This document shows, piece after piece, positions 9,142 through 18,500 of a stretch of 64,000 nt of DNA. The notes under the pieces were generated by a model that was not told the DNA's origin, did not search any database, and saw only the letters and a list, made by a program, of their open reading frames with translations. Within the stretch, counting starts at the first letter, position 1. Each line of letters starts with the position of its first letter. This DNA is from Clostridioides difficile (GTDB lineage: Bacteria > Bacillota > Clostridia > Peptostreptococcales > Peptostreptococcaceae): positions 3,906,001 through 3,970,000 of the forward strand of contig CP103804.1 of the NCBI GenBank assembly GCA_024919175.1, written 5' to 3'. Both the position numbers and the translations under genes were made by a program.

Positions 9142-10503
9142 TTAAAATTGATTTTGAACTGACAACATTCTTATTTCTTTTTTCAATTTTATCCCCAAAA
9201 TTGCAGCAGATACAACCATACATAAATCAGCAATTGGTTGAGCAAAAATTACACCATTAAGCCCCATAATTGATGGCAATAATAATATAACAGGTATAAA
9301 AAACAATCCTTGTCTACTTACACTGAGAAATGTGCCTTCTTTTGCTTTTCCAAGGGCAAGAAATAGTATTGAGTAAACCGTTCCAAATCCAAAGAAAATA
9401 AACATCACACTGCTTATTCTAAGTGCAAATGTGCCAATTTCTAGTACAGCTTTATCACTAGTTGAGAATAAAGATATAATTGGCTCTGGAAATATAATCA
9501 AAACTAATGACATGACTAAGCAAAAAGTAGTAGTCCACTTCAAAGTAGTATTTATCGCCTCATTTAATCGCATATATTGTTTAGCACCATAACTGTAACC
9601 AGCCACTGGTTGGAAGCCCTTTTCAAAACCAAATACTGCATAAGACCCCATAGACATTATGCGTGTAACAATCCCCATAGCCGCTATTGCTGAATCTCCA
9701 TAACTTTGAGCTCCTTTGTTAGTAAGACCTATGGCAACACTTGTTAAAAGTTGAAATACTAGAGTTGGAATTCCTACTTTAAGAATTTGTATGTAAATTT
9801 CACGCTCAAATCTAAATTCCTTTATAGAAAAACTAAAAATACTTTTTTTCATCAAAAGATAAACTAAATACATCAAACTTGTTATTGCTTGTGCTATAGC
9901 AGTTGCAATTGCTGCTCCTGAAATACCCATCTTAAATCCATATATACAAATGGGTGCCAATACTAAATTCAAACCTGCTCCTAATAGCATACTTATCATG
10001 GATATTTTAGTTGACCCTTCACTGGTTGCAATATTATTCATTGTGACATTAAACACATTAAAAATTGAACTTGCCACATAAATCACAGCGTATTGTTTTG
10101 CATATGGAAAAATCGTTTCTGTTGCTCCTAAAGCAAATATTATTTTATCAATAAAGCACTCAATCAATACGATTGAAATCACGCCAATAAATAAACTCGA
10201 ATACAAGGCAGTCGATGCGGCATGACTAGCTTGTGAATGTTTTTCCTCACCTAATAGTCTAGATAGATATGATGATACTCCACCACCAAATAGCAGTGCT
10301 ATCCCAACAATCACCTGACCTATTGGAAATGCTATTGATACAGCTCCCATTTGACTAGTTCCAAGCCCTCCAACAAAGTATGCATCTACTAGGTTATAAA
10401 ATCCTGTAACAAGCATTCCAATCATTGTTGGTATACCCATTTTTAGTAGAAGTTTTTGTATAGGTGCTTCTTTAAGTAATTTTATACGTTGTTCGTTATC
10501 CAT
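9142..10503 (-). CDS. MATE family multidrug/cation antiporter
   Basis: This 453-residue protein has the twelve membrane segments of MATE exporters, which expel cationic drugs in exchange for sodium or protons. Two internally homologous halves are apparent, each with a motif of the type MGIPTMIGMLVTGFYNLVDAYFVGGLG (residues 22-48; quoted in pieces: MGIPTMIGML and NLVDAYFVGG). The second half begins near KVGIPTLVFQLLTS. It is very similar to the MATE protein at 31023-32393, including the shared segment GGLGTSQMGA. AGGAGG precedes the ATG. Substrate unknown. Confidence 0.9.
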   Translation of the reverse strand: MDNEQRIKLLKEAPIQKLLLKMGIPTMIGMLVTGFYNLVDAYFVGGLGTSQMGAVSIAFPIGQVIVGIALLFGGGVSSYLSRLLGEEKHSQASHAASTALYSSLFIGVISIVLIECFIDKIIFALGATETIFPYAKQYAVIYVASSIFNVFNVTMNNIATSEGSTKISMISMLLGAGLNLVLAPICIYGFKMGISGAAIATAIAQAITSLMYLVYLLMKKSIFSFSIKEFRFEREIYIQILKVGIPTLVFQLLTSVAIGLTNKGAQSYGDSAIAAMGIVTRIMSMGSYAVFGFEKGFQPVAGYSYGAKQYMRLNEAINTTLKWTTTFCLVMSLVLIIFPEPIISLFSTSDKAVLEIGTFALRISSVMFIFFGFGTVYSILFLALGKAKEGTFLSVSRQGLFFIPVILLLPSIMGLNGVIFAQPIADLCMVVSAAILGIKLKKEIRMLSVQNQF

Positions 10504-10670
10504 AATAAATCCTCCTTTTATATTTTTTATAATTTTTTTAGTTAAAAATTCTTTTTAGTGTATTTACATGAACAATCAAGTTATTAGTTTATTTGACATG
10601 TTTAATTTCCTTTTTTCCTCATACCTTCATCATACTTTCATCAATAATCAGACTGTATAACTCGATAGAC

Positions 10671-11855
10671 TTACATTTCTTTCTTTTTATGCTTGCGTAA
10701 AATCACAAACTTAACGATTGCATGATAACTACTATCAACTGAAACAACAACCTCTTCCATTGTATCCCTAATTTTAGGTTCAATCTTTTGAAGATTATTT
10801 GACCCTGCAATCATCAAAATAACATTTGTATGTAAACTTGACTTTATTATACGTAGATTGCTAATACTCGCATCTGATTCAATCTTCTGTAGCTCTTTAG
10901 TAGACCTAGTGAATATTTCGTCGACTATCATTGGGTCTTTAACCAGAAAATCTGTCTGTATGGTAGCATTGCATCCCATGTCGATATAAAGTTTATAAGA
11001 AATTTCATTTGCAATATCATTTAGAATATCACTGCTTATTCCTTCTTTGCCTTCAATATGCATTGATATTACAAAATGTCCAAGACCATAATCATGAACT
11101 ATTAAGTCATTTGTTCCTTGTATTTCTTCATATTGCATTGCTATTTTATTTATCTTATTGGCTGTATCTTTATCTGGTGATTTTCCTAATAATCTTCCCA
11201 CTATTTCTGACATAGACTTCATACCTGAAATCATTATAAATATAGAAACTAGCAACCCACACCAACCATCAATAGTCCATCCAGTAAGATGCTCTGTAAT
11301 CAATGAAATTACTATCGCTGTAGTAGCAACTATATCACTAATACAATCTACAGCTGTTGCTTTCATTGCAGTAGAATCAATTTTTCTAGCAATATCTTTG
11401 TTATAAAAAAACATATAGAGTTTAACAATTATTGAACAAACAAGAATGAAAAATATCAGAGGATTAAGCTCTAAATCTTTGGGCGAAATTATTGACGTAA
11501 ATGAATTTTTTGCTAATGTTGTTCCCATGATAATCACAGCAATTGAATACAAGAGCCCCATAAACCATTCATATCTTCCATGTCCAAAGAGATGATTTTC
11601 CCCAGCTCCAATACCTGCTATACAAAACCCTAAAAATGAAGCAAAAGAAGTACCAGCATCAGCTAGATTATTAAATCCATCCGTAATGATTGCGGTTGAG
11701 CCACTTATAGTTCCACATAGTAATTTAACTACAAACAAGATGACATTTAAAAATATTCCTACACTACTACAAAGTTTTGCATAAGATTGACGTACCATTG
11801 GAGATGATATATTTTCTCTATCCTTTATACAAAATCTAGCTAATAACGATACCAT
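10671..11855 (-). CDS. Cation diffusion facilitator (CDF) metal transporter
   Basis: A 394-residue CDF-family efflux protein. Six membrane segments occupy about residues 25-215. The transport-site acidic residues are visible in TM2 (TDGFNNLADAGTS, near 58-70) and TM5 (DCISDIVATT, near 173). A cytoplasmic C-terminal metal-sensing domain follows (HDYGLGHFVISMHIEG). The C-terminal part is longer than in minimal family members and may hold a second ferredoxin-like domain. CDF proteins export zinc, manganese, iron or cobalt; the ion here cannot be assigned. Palindromes resembling TetR operators lie upstream at 12088-12103. Confidence 0.88.
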   Translation of the reverse strand: MVSLLARFCIKDRENISSPMVRQSYAKLCSSVGIFLNVILFVVKLLCGTISGSTAIITDGFNNLADAGTSFASFLGFCIAGIGAGENHLFGHGRYEWFMGLLYSIAVIIMGTTLAKNSFTSIISPKDLELNPLIFFILVCSIIVKLYMFFYNKDIARKIDSTAMKATAVDCISDIVATTAIVISLITEHLTGWTIDGWCGLLVSIFIMISGMKSMSEIVGRLLGKSPDKDTANKINKIAMQYEEIQGTNDLIVHDYGLGHFVISMHIEGKEGISSDILNDIANEISYKLYIDMGCNATIQTDFLVKDPMIVDEIFTRSTKELQKIESDASISNLRIIKSSLHTNVILMIAGSNNLQKIEPKIRDTMEEVVVSVDSSYHAIVKFVILRKHKKKEM

Positions 11856-12312
11856 TTATAATCCCACCTTTCTTTACCCTTATTATTTTTTAATACTTTT
11901 ACGTCCAAAATTGAAGCTTAATAGTAGCCTTACCTTGGAACTGGCAGATTTAAATTATGTTGAATAAATCATAAAATCTTACTTTAAACCTTAATAAATA
12001 AAACCAATAAGCAAATCAATTAATAAATGAATCAACCAATTAGTAAATGAATCAACCTTCCAACGAATGAATTAATGAATATCTTAGTGAATGAATTCAT
12101 TCATTAGGATATTTTAATAATAAATCATTTATTTTAAATTGTCAACAACTTAATGAACAAATTCATTCATTATGCATATTTTACTTATACTCTTTTTTAT
12201 TCAACTACTAATGAGTTAGTATGATAGAAAATATCTCCAATATCAATAGCTAGCTATTGACATTATTTTTAAAAGGTAGTATATTAAGATTGAAAGGAGT
12301 GATTATCTCTAC
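11856..12312. promoter_or_regulatory. Divergent control region with palindromes and AATGAAT repeats
   Basis: This 457-base region separates the CDF gene (minus) from the MarR gene (plus). Between 11995 and 12110 variations of AATGAATCAA/AATTAATGAAT recur, ending in the perfect palindrome TGAATGAATTCATTCA at 12088-12103. A degenerate version lies at 12152-12171. Closer to marR is the palindrome AATAGCTAGCTATT (12244-12257), typical of a MarR-family operator. Half-sites of the latter (TAGCTATT) recur downstream of the marR gene at 12770-12805. Confidence 0.65.
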
Positions 12313-12732
12313 ATGATAATAAATTGTGGGTTGCTTATTAAAATGATGCATGAATCACTAGAGAAACGTTTAAATAGTGAATTGCGTTCATCCAATCTTA
12401 CTCTTGCTCAACTACAATTATTGCTTACTCTATATGATTCAAAAGACAAAACTTTCACTTTGAAAGAATTGGAAAAACGACTTCATGTTGCACAGTCAAC
12501 AATAGTTGGAACGACCTCACGTTTAGAAAAGAAAGGATTCATAATGAGTCTTTCTGTTCCAGACGATAAGCGAATTAAAAAAGTTGGTTTGACAACAAAA
12601 GGCGAAGAATGTTGTTTGACAACACAGAATAAAATGGAAGACATTGAAAAGCTATTATTGTCAAATTTAAATGATGAAGAAAAAGAGCAATTTATATGCT
12701 TGCTGAAAAAAGTATATGAAGTTATTAAATAA
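12313..12732 (+). CDS. MarR-family transcriptional regulator
   Basis: A 139-residue winged-helix regulator. The DNA-binding core reads LTLAQLQLLLTLYDS, then ELEKRLHVAQSTIVGTTSRLEKKGFI, followed by the wing PDDKRIKKVGLT. It is followed on the same strand by a MATE exporter gene 274 bases downstream, the classic arrangement of a MarR repressor controlling drug efflux. The palindrome AATAGCTAGCTATT about 55 bases upstream of its start is the probable autoregulatory operator. AAAGGAG lies 13 bases before the ATG, a rather long spacing. Confidence 0.88.
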   Translation: MIINCGLLIKMMHESLEKRLNSELRSSNLTLAQLQLLLTLYDSKDKTFTLKELEKRLHVAQSTIVGTTSRLEKKGFIMSLSVPDDKRIKKVGLTTKGEECCLTTQNKMEDIEKLLLSNLNDEEKEQFICLLKKVYEVIK

Positions 12733-12836
12733 TGTGCCTGTTGGAATGTAACAGGCATTCATTAAAACTATATCAATACCTAGCTATTAATATGTAGCTA
12801 TTTATATAAAATATTTATTTGTACAGTTTTATATAT

Positions 12837-12955
12837 ATTGATATTGAATAGCTTTTTATAGGTATTAATGTTGAATAGTTTTTTATACATATTGATATTG
12901 TATAGCTTCTTATAGATATTGATGTTGTGTAGTTTTTTATAAGTATTGATAAAAG
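12837..12955 (+). repeat. 27-bp intergenic minisatellite
   Basis: Four head-to-tail copies of a 27-base unit of the form ATTGATRTTGAATAGYTTTT followed by TATAGGT, starting at 12837, 12864, 12891 and 12918, with a fifth partial copy at 12945. It lies between the marR gene and the MATE gene it probably controls, just upstream of the MATE ribosome binding site. Copies differ at a few positions, so the array is not freshly made. Confidence 0.85.
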
Positions 12956-13006
12956 AAGATTTTATGTAGAATTAACTAAAAATCTAAACAATAAAGGAGG
13001 CAAATT

Positions 13007-14368
13007 ATGAATAACGAAACAAATTCATTAGAAGTATTTAGTAGCATGCCTATATCTAAGGCGATATTCAAAAACGCAATCCCTGCGATTCTCGCTATGC
13101 TGATGGTATTAGTCTATAACTTGGCAGATACATTTTTTATAGGTCAAACACATGACGATTTTCAAGTGGCAGCAGTTTCTCTTGCCACCCCTGTATTTCT
13201 TATATTTATGGCATTAGGTACTGTATTTGGTGTGGGTGGCACATCTGTTATATCTCGTACATTAGGACAGGGACGAAAGGAATATGCAAAAAAAGTATGT
13301 TCATTCTGTATGTGGTCTTGTGTCATAGTTGGAATTATTGTTGCAGTCTTGTTTCTAGTCTTCATGGATGACTTATTGATTTTAATCGGAGCGAGTTCTG
13401 AAACAGTGGATTTTGCTAAGAGTTATCTAAGAATTGTTTCTCTTTGTGGACCGTTTGTTTTAATTGCAAACTGTTATTCCAATGTTATAAGAGCAGAGGG
13501 AAACTCAACTTATGCTATGTCAGGTATGTTGATAGGAAATCTATTGAATGTAATACTTGACCCTATATTCATACAGGGCTTTGGTTGGGATATTGAAGGA
13601 GCAGCTATTGCAACTGTAGTAGGAAATATTGTTGGAGCCTTAGTATATATTTTATATTATGTTAGAAAAAAATCAATTTTAAGTATTAGCCCAAAATACT
13701 TCACTTTCAAAGAAAAAATATGTACAGGAGTGTTAAGTATTGGTATACCTGCTGCATTAGGAACATTCCTTATGAGTGTGTCACAGATTATTGTAAATGC
13801 ACTTATGTCTGGCTATAGTGATATGGCAGTTGCGGCAATGGGTGTATCCATGAAAATAGTTATGATTACAGCCATGATTGCAGTAGGATTAGGTCAAGGT
13901 ATTCAGCCACTTCTTGGTTATTGTGTTGGTGCAAAGAACTGGGATAGATTCAAGAAAATATTAAATTTTTCACTCATTTTTGCATTAGTACTTGAAGTTA
14001 TACTTACTGGTCTGTGCTATATTTTCTGTGATAAGATAGTCAGTATGTTCTTGACAGATATGAGTGCCTTCACTTATGGTGTTCAGTTCTCCAAAATACT
14101 ATTAACAACAAGCATATTATTTGGAATATTTTATGTATTACTAAATGCTTTACAAGCTATTGGAGCATCCTTTTCTTCATTAATCATCAACATCAGCAGG
14201 CAAGGACTTATATATATTCCAGCCTCACTTATATTGAATGTAATAGTTGGAGTTCAGGGAATTGTATGGGCACAACCTCTTGCTGATATTGTATCATTTA
14301 TTCTCGCTATCATTTTGTATATAGTAGTAATCAAAAAAACTATATCTGATGATAAAAAAATTATTTAA
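13007..14368 (+). CDS. MATE family efflux protein (MepA-like)
   Basis: A 453-residue exporter with twelve membrane segments. Typical segments are NAIPAILAMLMVLVYNLADT near residue 23, a loop FGVGGTSVISRTLGQGRKEY near 78 and, at the start of the second half, LSIGIPAALGTFLMS. The ending residues QPLADIVSF are shared with MepA-type proteins. It follows a marR gene, matching the mepR-mepA arrangement of staphylococci, where the MarR protein represses the pump. AAAGGAGG precedes the ATG. Confidence 0.9.
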   Translation: MNNETNSLEVFSSMPISKAIFKNAIPAILAMLMVLVYNLADTFFIGQTHDDFQVAAVSLATPVFLIFMALGTVFGVGGTSVISRTLGQGRKEYAKKVCSFCMWSCVIVGIIVAVLFLVFMDDLLILIGASSETVDFAKSYLRIVSLCGPFVLIANCYSNVIRAEGNSTYAMSGMLIGNLLNVILDPIFIQGFGWDIEGAAIATVVGNIVGALVYILYYVRKKSILSISPKYFTFKEKICTGVLSIGIPAALGTFLMSVSQIIVNALMSGYSDMAVAAMGVSMKIVMITAMIAVGLGQGIQPLLGYCVGAKNWDRFKKILNFSLIFALVLEVILTGLCYIFCDKIVSMFLTDMSAFTYGVQFSKILLTTSILFGIFYVLLNALQAIGASFSSLIINISRQGLIYIPASLILNVIVGVQGIVWAQPLADIVSFILAIILYIVVIKKTISDDKKII

Positions 14369-14387
14369 TGCAAAATATAAAAAAGTG

Positions 14388-14480
14388 ATAACGGTCATGG
14401 GAAAATATTGATTGTAGAGTTGGACTACAAATAAAAATAGATTTTCCAGCAGACCGTTATATAGCTTTCTTATAAGCTAT
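14388..14480. other. Nested hairpin element (possible structured RNA)
   Basis: Three stems are nested: ATAACGGTC (14388-14396) with GACCGTTAT (14452-14460), GGAAAAT (14400-14406) with ATTTTCC (14441-14447), and TTGTAG (14412-14417) with CTACAA (14425-14430). A separate small hairpin, TATAGCTT/AAGCTATA, follows at about 14460-14481. It sits between the ends of the MATE gene and the convergent TetR gene. It has no T-run, so it is not a standard terminator. Function unknown. Confidence 0.55.
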
Positions 14481-14526
14481 ACTGTATTCCTATCATAAAA
14501 ACTTAGCATGAAAATGGCAGATAGCT

Positions 14527-15216
14527 TCAAAAACTGCTCCATCCTTCACCAATCTTATTTGTATCCTCAATTTTTAAAATACGAATAAATGCATCTTTCA
14601 TAAAATCAAGAAAAGAAATTATGTATTCCTTAATATTTTCTTCTGGCATATCTTCATGGAAAGTATGAATAATACCAAATACCAAGAACTTGGTATCCAT
14701 AACCACATTTTTACAATGAAAGACATCTTCTTTTATACCTTGTTCTACAATTGGAACCATAACATCAACCACTTGATTGGCTACATTATCTAACCTACTT
14801 GCTCTTATCTCAGAGTTCTCATTGTATCTTGCCTCAAATTCATGGTGCTTCATTTCATATTCAAACATACGCTTCATAATTATATTTAATTTATCAATTG
14901 CAGATATATCCTGTGATATTGGAATTTGTATTTGTTCTACAGCTTTCATTGCATAGTATTCTGAAGTAGCAGCAAAAATTTCAGTTTTAGATTTAAAATA
15001 ACGATAACACAATCCTTGTGATACATTCATTCTAACTGCTATATCCTGAATAGTTGTATTTTCAAAGCCTTTTTCAGAAAATAATTCTAAAGCAGTTTCT
15101 ATTATTTCTTGTTTTCGCTCTTGAGGCTCTTTTGATATTCTTGTACGATGTTTATTGTCTATATTTTTATGATTTAATCTTTTATTACTATCTAATTTTT
15201 TTTCTGTTCGAGTCAT
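14527..15216 (-). CDS. TetR/AcrR-family transcriptional regulator
   Basis: A 229-residue TetR-type repressor with a basic N-terminal extension (MTRTEKKLDSNKRLNHKN) ahead of the HTH domain. The HTH reads RKQEIIETALELFSEKGFEN followed by TTIQDIAVRMNVSQGLCYRYFKSK. The C-terminal ligand domain is not informative. The sequence TGAATGAATTCATT at 15250-15263, about 35 bases upstream of the start, is probably its own operator. The same palindrome occurs near three other genes in the window. Start ATG preceded by AAAGGAG. Confidence 0.88.
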   Translation of the reverse strand: MTRTEKKLDSNKRLNHKNIDNKHRTRISKEPQERKQEIIETALELFSEKGFENTTIQDIAVRMNVSQGLCYRYFKSKTEIFAATSEYYAMKAVEQIQIPISQDISAIDKLNIIMKRMFEYEMKHHEFEARYNENSEIRASRLDNVANQVVDVMVPIVEQGIKEDVFHCKNVVMDTKFLVFGIIHTFHEDMPEENIKEYIISFLDFMKDAFIRILKIEDTNKIGEGWSSF

Positions 15217-15249
15217 GATAATACTCCTTTCAATTAATCTTCTATCAAA

Positions 15250-15265
15250 TGAATGAATTCATTAT
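15250..15265. promoter_or_regulatory. Putative TetR operator upstream of tetR
   Basis: Core palindrome AATGAATTCATT, extended leftwards to TGAATGAATTCATT. It is the same motif as at 12088-12103, 23953-23971 and 24821-24841. Confidence 0.6.
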
Positions 15266-15393
15266 CTCTTACCTTAACACTCTTGTCAAGGTTATTGGAA
15301 TTTTAAATATTAAAACTTTCATACTTATCTTTTTATCTTCTTATCTTCTAAACACAATTTACTTCTTATTTATTAAACCTGTTACACTAAAAA

Positions 15394-15433
15394 AAGAAAC
15401 CACATTCTGTTTTTATTTAGAATACAGTTTCTT
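15394..15433 (-). terminator. Terminator of the small membrane-protein gene
   Basis: AAGAAAC and GTTTCTT enclose a second pairing (ATTC with GAAT), with a run of T on the minus strand after the stem. It lies downstream of the stop codon of the 101-residue membrane protein. Confidence 0.65.
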
Positions 15434-15500
15434 GAGTTTTAAATAATTAAAAGCAATCTTTTATTTTCTAAATTTTCTAATTTTATAGTAGACAACTTTA

Positions 15501-15806
15501 TTAATTAACTCTTAAATTTTTATCTTCTCTACAGAACTTTCTTCTTATTAAGAAATATGCAGAGATTACAACAAGTTCTATCGCTAAAAATATACCATAA
15601 GTAGCTATAGAATCTATACTGTCTATACCATTTCTAAAGAAAATTAACGCTATTCCTGCTGCTATAATTCCTATAGCATTTGTACCTATAGCATTCTGAC
15701 CAAAACCATAAAAAGAAGGGAAATTTCCTTTTATCTCAACAACTGTCAAAATTAATCCAATTACTATAAACAATGCTCCTACAACTTCCATAATCATACT
15801 AGCCAT
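15501..15806 (-). CDS. Small membrane protein of unknown function
   Basis: A 101-residue protein with three apparent membrane segments: about residues 5-24 (MEVVGALFIVIGLILTVV), 42-57 (AIGIIAAGIALIFF) and 67-86 (ATYGIFLAIELVVISAYFLI). It ends in a basic tail. GAGGAGGG precedes the ATG, so it is a real gene. I do not recognise the family. It is a single-gene unit flanked by the TetR gene and an Rpn nuclease gene. Confidence 0.7.
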   Translation of the reverse strand: MASMIMEVVGALFIVIGLILTVVEIKGNFPSFYGFGQNAIGTNAIGIIAAGIALIFFRNGIDSIDSIATYGIFLAIELVVISAYFLIRRKFCREDKNLRVN

Positions 15807-16101
15807 TTTACACCCTCCTCATTAGAGAATTAACCACTACTATAAAAATATCTTGCTTTTATAATTACATTATATATTCAATTGGACGTTTTTGGAAGCA
15901 TTATTCAAAAATAATTTTTCATTCTATTTAAATTTATTTTTCATATTAAAATCATCCCAATTTTTATATAAATATTAATTCAATCTTTATATCTTTATAA
16001 ATTAAAGAGGTTGTAAATAAATTTATTTTATAAAAATCTATTCACAACCTCTTATATAATCAGAAAAAAATAAAAGCTAAGTAACCAATATTTTTTAGTT
16101 A
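15807..16101. terminator. Intergenic region holding the Rpn-gene terminator
   Basis: The region contains an inverted repeat AAGAGGTTGT (16005-16014) with ACAACCTCTT (16044-16053), separated by an AT-rich loop of about 29 bases, downstream of the Rpn gene on the minus strand. Apart from the promoter area of the small membrane protein nothing else is visible. Confidence 0.6.
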
Positions 16102-17220
16102 TTAATTTTGATTATAAATTTCTTCAACTTCACTCTTGCTCAAATCAACTAACTCACAAATTTCACTTAAATTATATCCTTTGTTTTTCAACTTTATGAC
16201 AAAGTTACGATTTATTTGTAAAGCTGTTTCACTTTTTCCTATTTCTTTACCTATTTCGATTCCTCTCTCTTCTCCTATTTCGATTCCCTCTCTTAAAACT
16301 TCTTCTCTAAAACTCCTACTTCTATCCATAATGTAAGCACCTCTTTTCAGATTTAATAAATATTCTTCATTACTACCTAATTCCTTTAACCTATCTAATG
16401 CCTTCTTAACAATAGAATCATTCTTAGATACAACCCTAACGTCCAAGTTAGAAGGATTATTGATAAGTTTTCCCCATAATATAATTCTATTTACTATTTT
16501 ATCATGTCTATTAATCTTAGGAAGCTCTACAAAATACAGCACTGTTTTCTTTGAATAAATTTCTGGATGACCATCCATAGTTAATCTCATACAATTTACA
16601 TAATCGTCTATCTGTCTATATTTTACATGGTTTAATATATGAATTCCAATAGTCTTTCCAATATCTTTATATTTCTTACCTTCCTCTAATTTCTTTCCAT
16701 GTACAAGATTTAAGTAATACTCAGCTCTTTCTTCATAATCAATTTCAAAAGCTCTTTGCATTTCAATATTTATGTGATTCTTTTCTTCATCCTCAGCTAA
16801 AATATCTAATCTAGGTCTTTTCTCGCCGATATAGTTAATAGTTGGGTCAGTTTCAACTCTGATTATTTTTTTGATTTGTGTAAATGGCTTAATGTTTTTA
16901 TTGGCATTTGGAGCATATTTTATAATATCATTTATAAAATTTGATAGTAAATCATAGTCATTATGTAAGGTAAATAGTGATTTAAATACTTCATCATATT
17001 CAGGTTTAGCATAACCATCTTCAGTTATTACTTGACCTACATTTTCATCTGTTAATATTTCTTTTGGAATTAGATTTCTAAGTCTGTCTAGTTCCTCATT
17101 AGAAAAAGTATCTCTTTTTAATGTATCATTTATTTTATTTGTCCATTCTCTATCTTTTTCTTCAACTATGGTTCTTCTATACTCTTTTTCAGTTTTTCCA
17201 ATTTCTAAGCCATATTTCAT
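16102..17220 (-). CDS. Rpn-family recombination-promoting nuclease (PD-(D/E)XK)
   Basis: A 372-residue protein of the Rpn/transposase_31-like group. The PD-(D/E)XK core is visible as RPRLDILAEDEEKNHINIEMQ-type text (D at LDIL, E and Q at INIEMQ) near residues 136-156, after an N-terminal FKSLFTLHNDYDLLSNFIND segment. The C-terminal region has the coiled GIEIGEERGIEIGKEIGKSE repeats usual for the family and a short HTH-like tail (YNLSEICELVDLSKSEVEE). Escherichia coli Rpn proteins cut DNA and promote RecA-independent recombination. Many copies with variable tails are typical of clostridial genomes. Confidence 0.85.
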   Translation of the reverse strand: MKYGLEIGKTEKEYRRTIVEEKDREWTNKINDTLKRDTFSNEELDRLRNLIPKEILTDENVGQVITEDGYAKPEYDEVFKSLFTLHNDYDLLSNFINDIIKYAPNANKNIKPFTQIKKIIRVETDPTINYIGEKRPRLDILAEDEEKNHINIEMQRAFEIDYEERAEYYLNLVHGKKLEEGKKYKDIGKTIGIHILNHVKYRQIDDYVNCMRLTMDGHPEIYSKKTVLYFVELPKINRHDKIVNRIILWGKLINNPSNLDVRVVSKNDSIVKKALDRLKELGSNEEYLLNLKRGAYIMDRSRSFREEVLREGIEIGEERGIEIGKEIGKSETALQINRNFVIKLKNKGYNLSEICELVDLSKSEVEEIYNQN

Positions 17221-17464
17221 CCCAACACCACTTTCTTTTATTATATCAATTATTTATTGATTAATCTTTAATTTCACATCCTTTCTTTCTATTTTTTATA
17301 TTACTTTAAAGCGTACTTTAAGGTTTTATTGGTTAAAACTAGCTTTATTTTTCTCTTATATTTATTATTGTGCATATTTATATTTTTTAAAATAAAATAG
17401 AGCATATTATCCATGATTTTTAAGAATCACAAATAATACACTCTATCAATAACATTTTATATTA

Positions 17465-17495
17465 AATCTTATTTATAATGTATTATAATAAGATT
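17465..17495 (-). terminator. AT hairpin at the end of the araC-type gene
   Basis: AATCTTATT and AATAAGATT flank a 13-base loop. The stem overlaps the stop codon of the AraC-type gene and points towards the Rpn gene. Confidence 0.5.
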
Positions 17496-18357
17496 ATTTT
17501 ATATGCTCTTTCCTATATTCGGTAGGAGAGATATCATAATATTTTTTGAACAGTCTACTAAAATAGTTGATACTATCAAACCCACATTTCATTGCTATTT
17601 CAGTCACATTTAGATTTGTTTGTTTTAAATAATAAATAGATTTATTGAGCCTAACTCCATTAATATAGTCAGTTGTTGTTTTTCCTGTTATTTGCTTAAA
17701 TGTTCTACAAAAGTGATGTATACTCAAATTCACAGAATCTGCAAGCTCCTTCAAATTAACCTTTTCAATATATTTTTCTTCAATTATATTGAAAACACAT
17801 TCAAATCTTTCTAAGGCAAATTTTCTTTCTTCAAATTCATTTTCTGATAATATTTTTTTCACATGACTTCTTAATAACAATACGATAAATTGATATATAG
17901 ATGCTTTAATAGAAAGTTCATACCCTATCTCTTTATTAGAATATTCTCTAAGTATATTTTTAATACACTCTAAAGCAAGCATATCATTTTGAATTATATT
18001 ATTAAAAAAGATACAATTTAATGCTAATGGAGAAAAATATTTAGTCTGTAATAAATCAACTTGATTGCTAAAAAGAAATGTAGGCTCAACACGTATAGTG
18101 TAGAATTTCAAGTCATCTGAAAGACTCTCTAAATAGTGAACTTCATTACTATTAACTATCGCCAAATTTTTAGCTCCTACTTTAAATTTTTTTGAATCAC
18201 ACTCCAGATGTGCTTCACCATCTATAAAATAATATATTTGTAAATGCTCATGCCAGTGTCTTTTAAAATTTTCTCCGTTTTTTATGTCATCTTTAAAAAA
18301 TATATCTATAAAACTTTCTTTACCTTTTCTGTCAAAATACATATTCTTATCATTCAT
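17494..18357 (-). CDS. AraC-family transcriptional regulator
   Basis: The protein has an N-terminal cupin domain (HWHEHLQIYYFIDGEAHLEC near residue 35 of the chosen start) and a C-terminal double HTH: VNLKELADSVNLSIHHFCRTF, then NVTEIAMKCGFDSINYFSRLF and the end motif ISPTEYRK. A longer frame starts at a TTG (18396), but GAGG stands eight bases before the ATG at 18357, so I use that (287 residues). It is transcribed divergently from an MFS exporter, which it probably controls in response to a small ligand. Confidence 0.88.
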   Translation of the reverse strand: MNDKNMYFDRKGKESFIDIFFKDDIKNGENFKRHWHEHLQIYYFIDGEAHLECDSKKFKVGAKNLAIVNSNEVHYLESLSDDLKFYTIRVEPTFLFSNQVDLLQTKYFSPLALNCIFFNNIIQNDMLALECIKNILREYSNKEIGYELSIKASIYQFIVLLLRSHVKKILSENEFEERKFALERFECVFNIIEEKYIEKVNLKELADSVNLSIHHFCRTFKQITGKTTTDYINGVRLNKSIYYLKQTNLNVTEIAMKCGFDSINYFSRLFKKYYDISPTEYRKEHIK

Positions 18358-18500
18358 TATTATACCTCGTATCAAAATTGTGCTAACTTCAAGCAATACC
18401 GTTATTGTTTATCTAAATGCATATAGCTATTATATAAAAATGGATTAGTATTGTAAACAACAAAATACTATCAATCATTAAAGATAAGGAGGTACTTAAA

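Noticed and set aside
15249..15446. 65-codon plus-strand frame, hydrophobic
   Set aside because: It lacks a ribosome binding site, runs through the TetR operator and the terminator stem, and has no gene-like composition.
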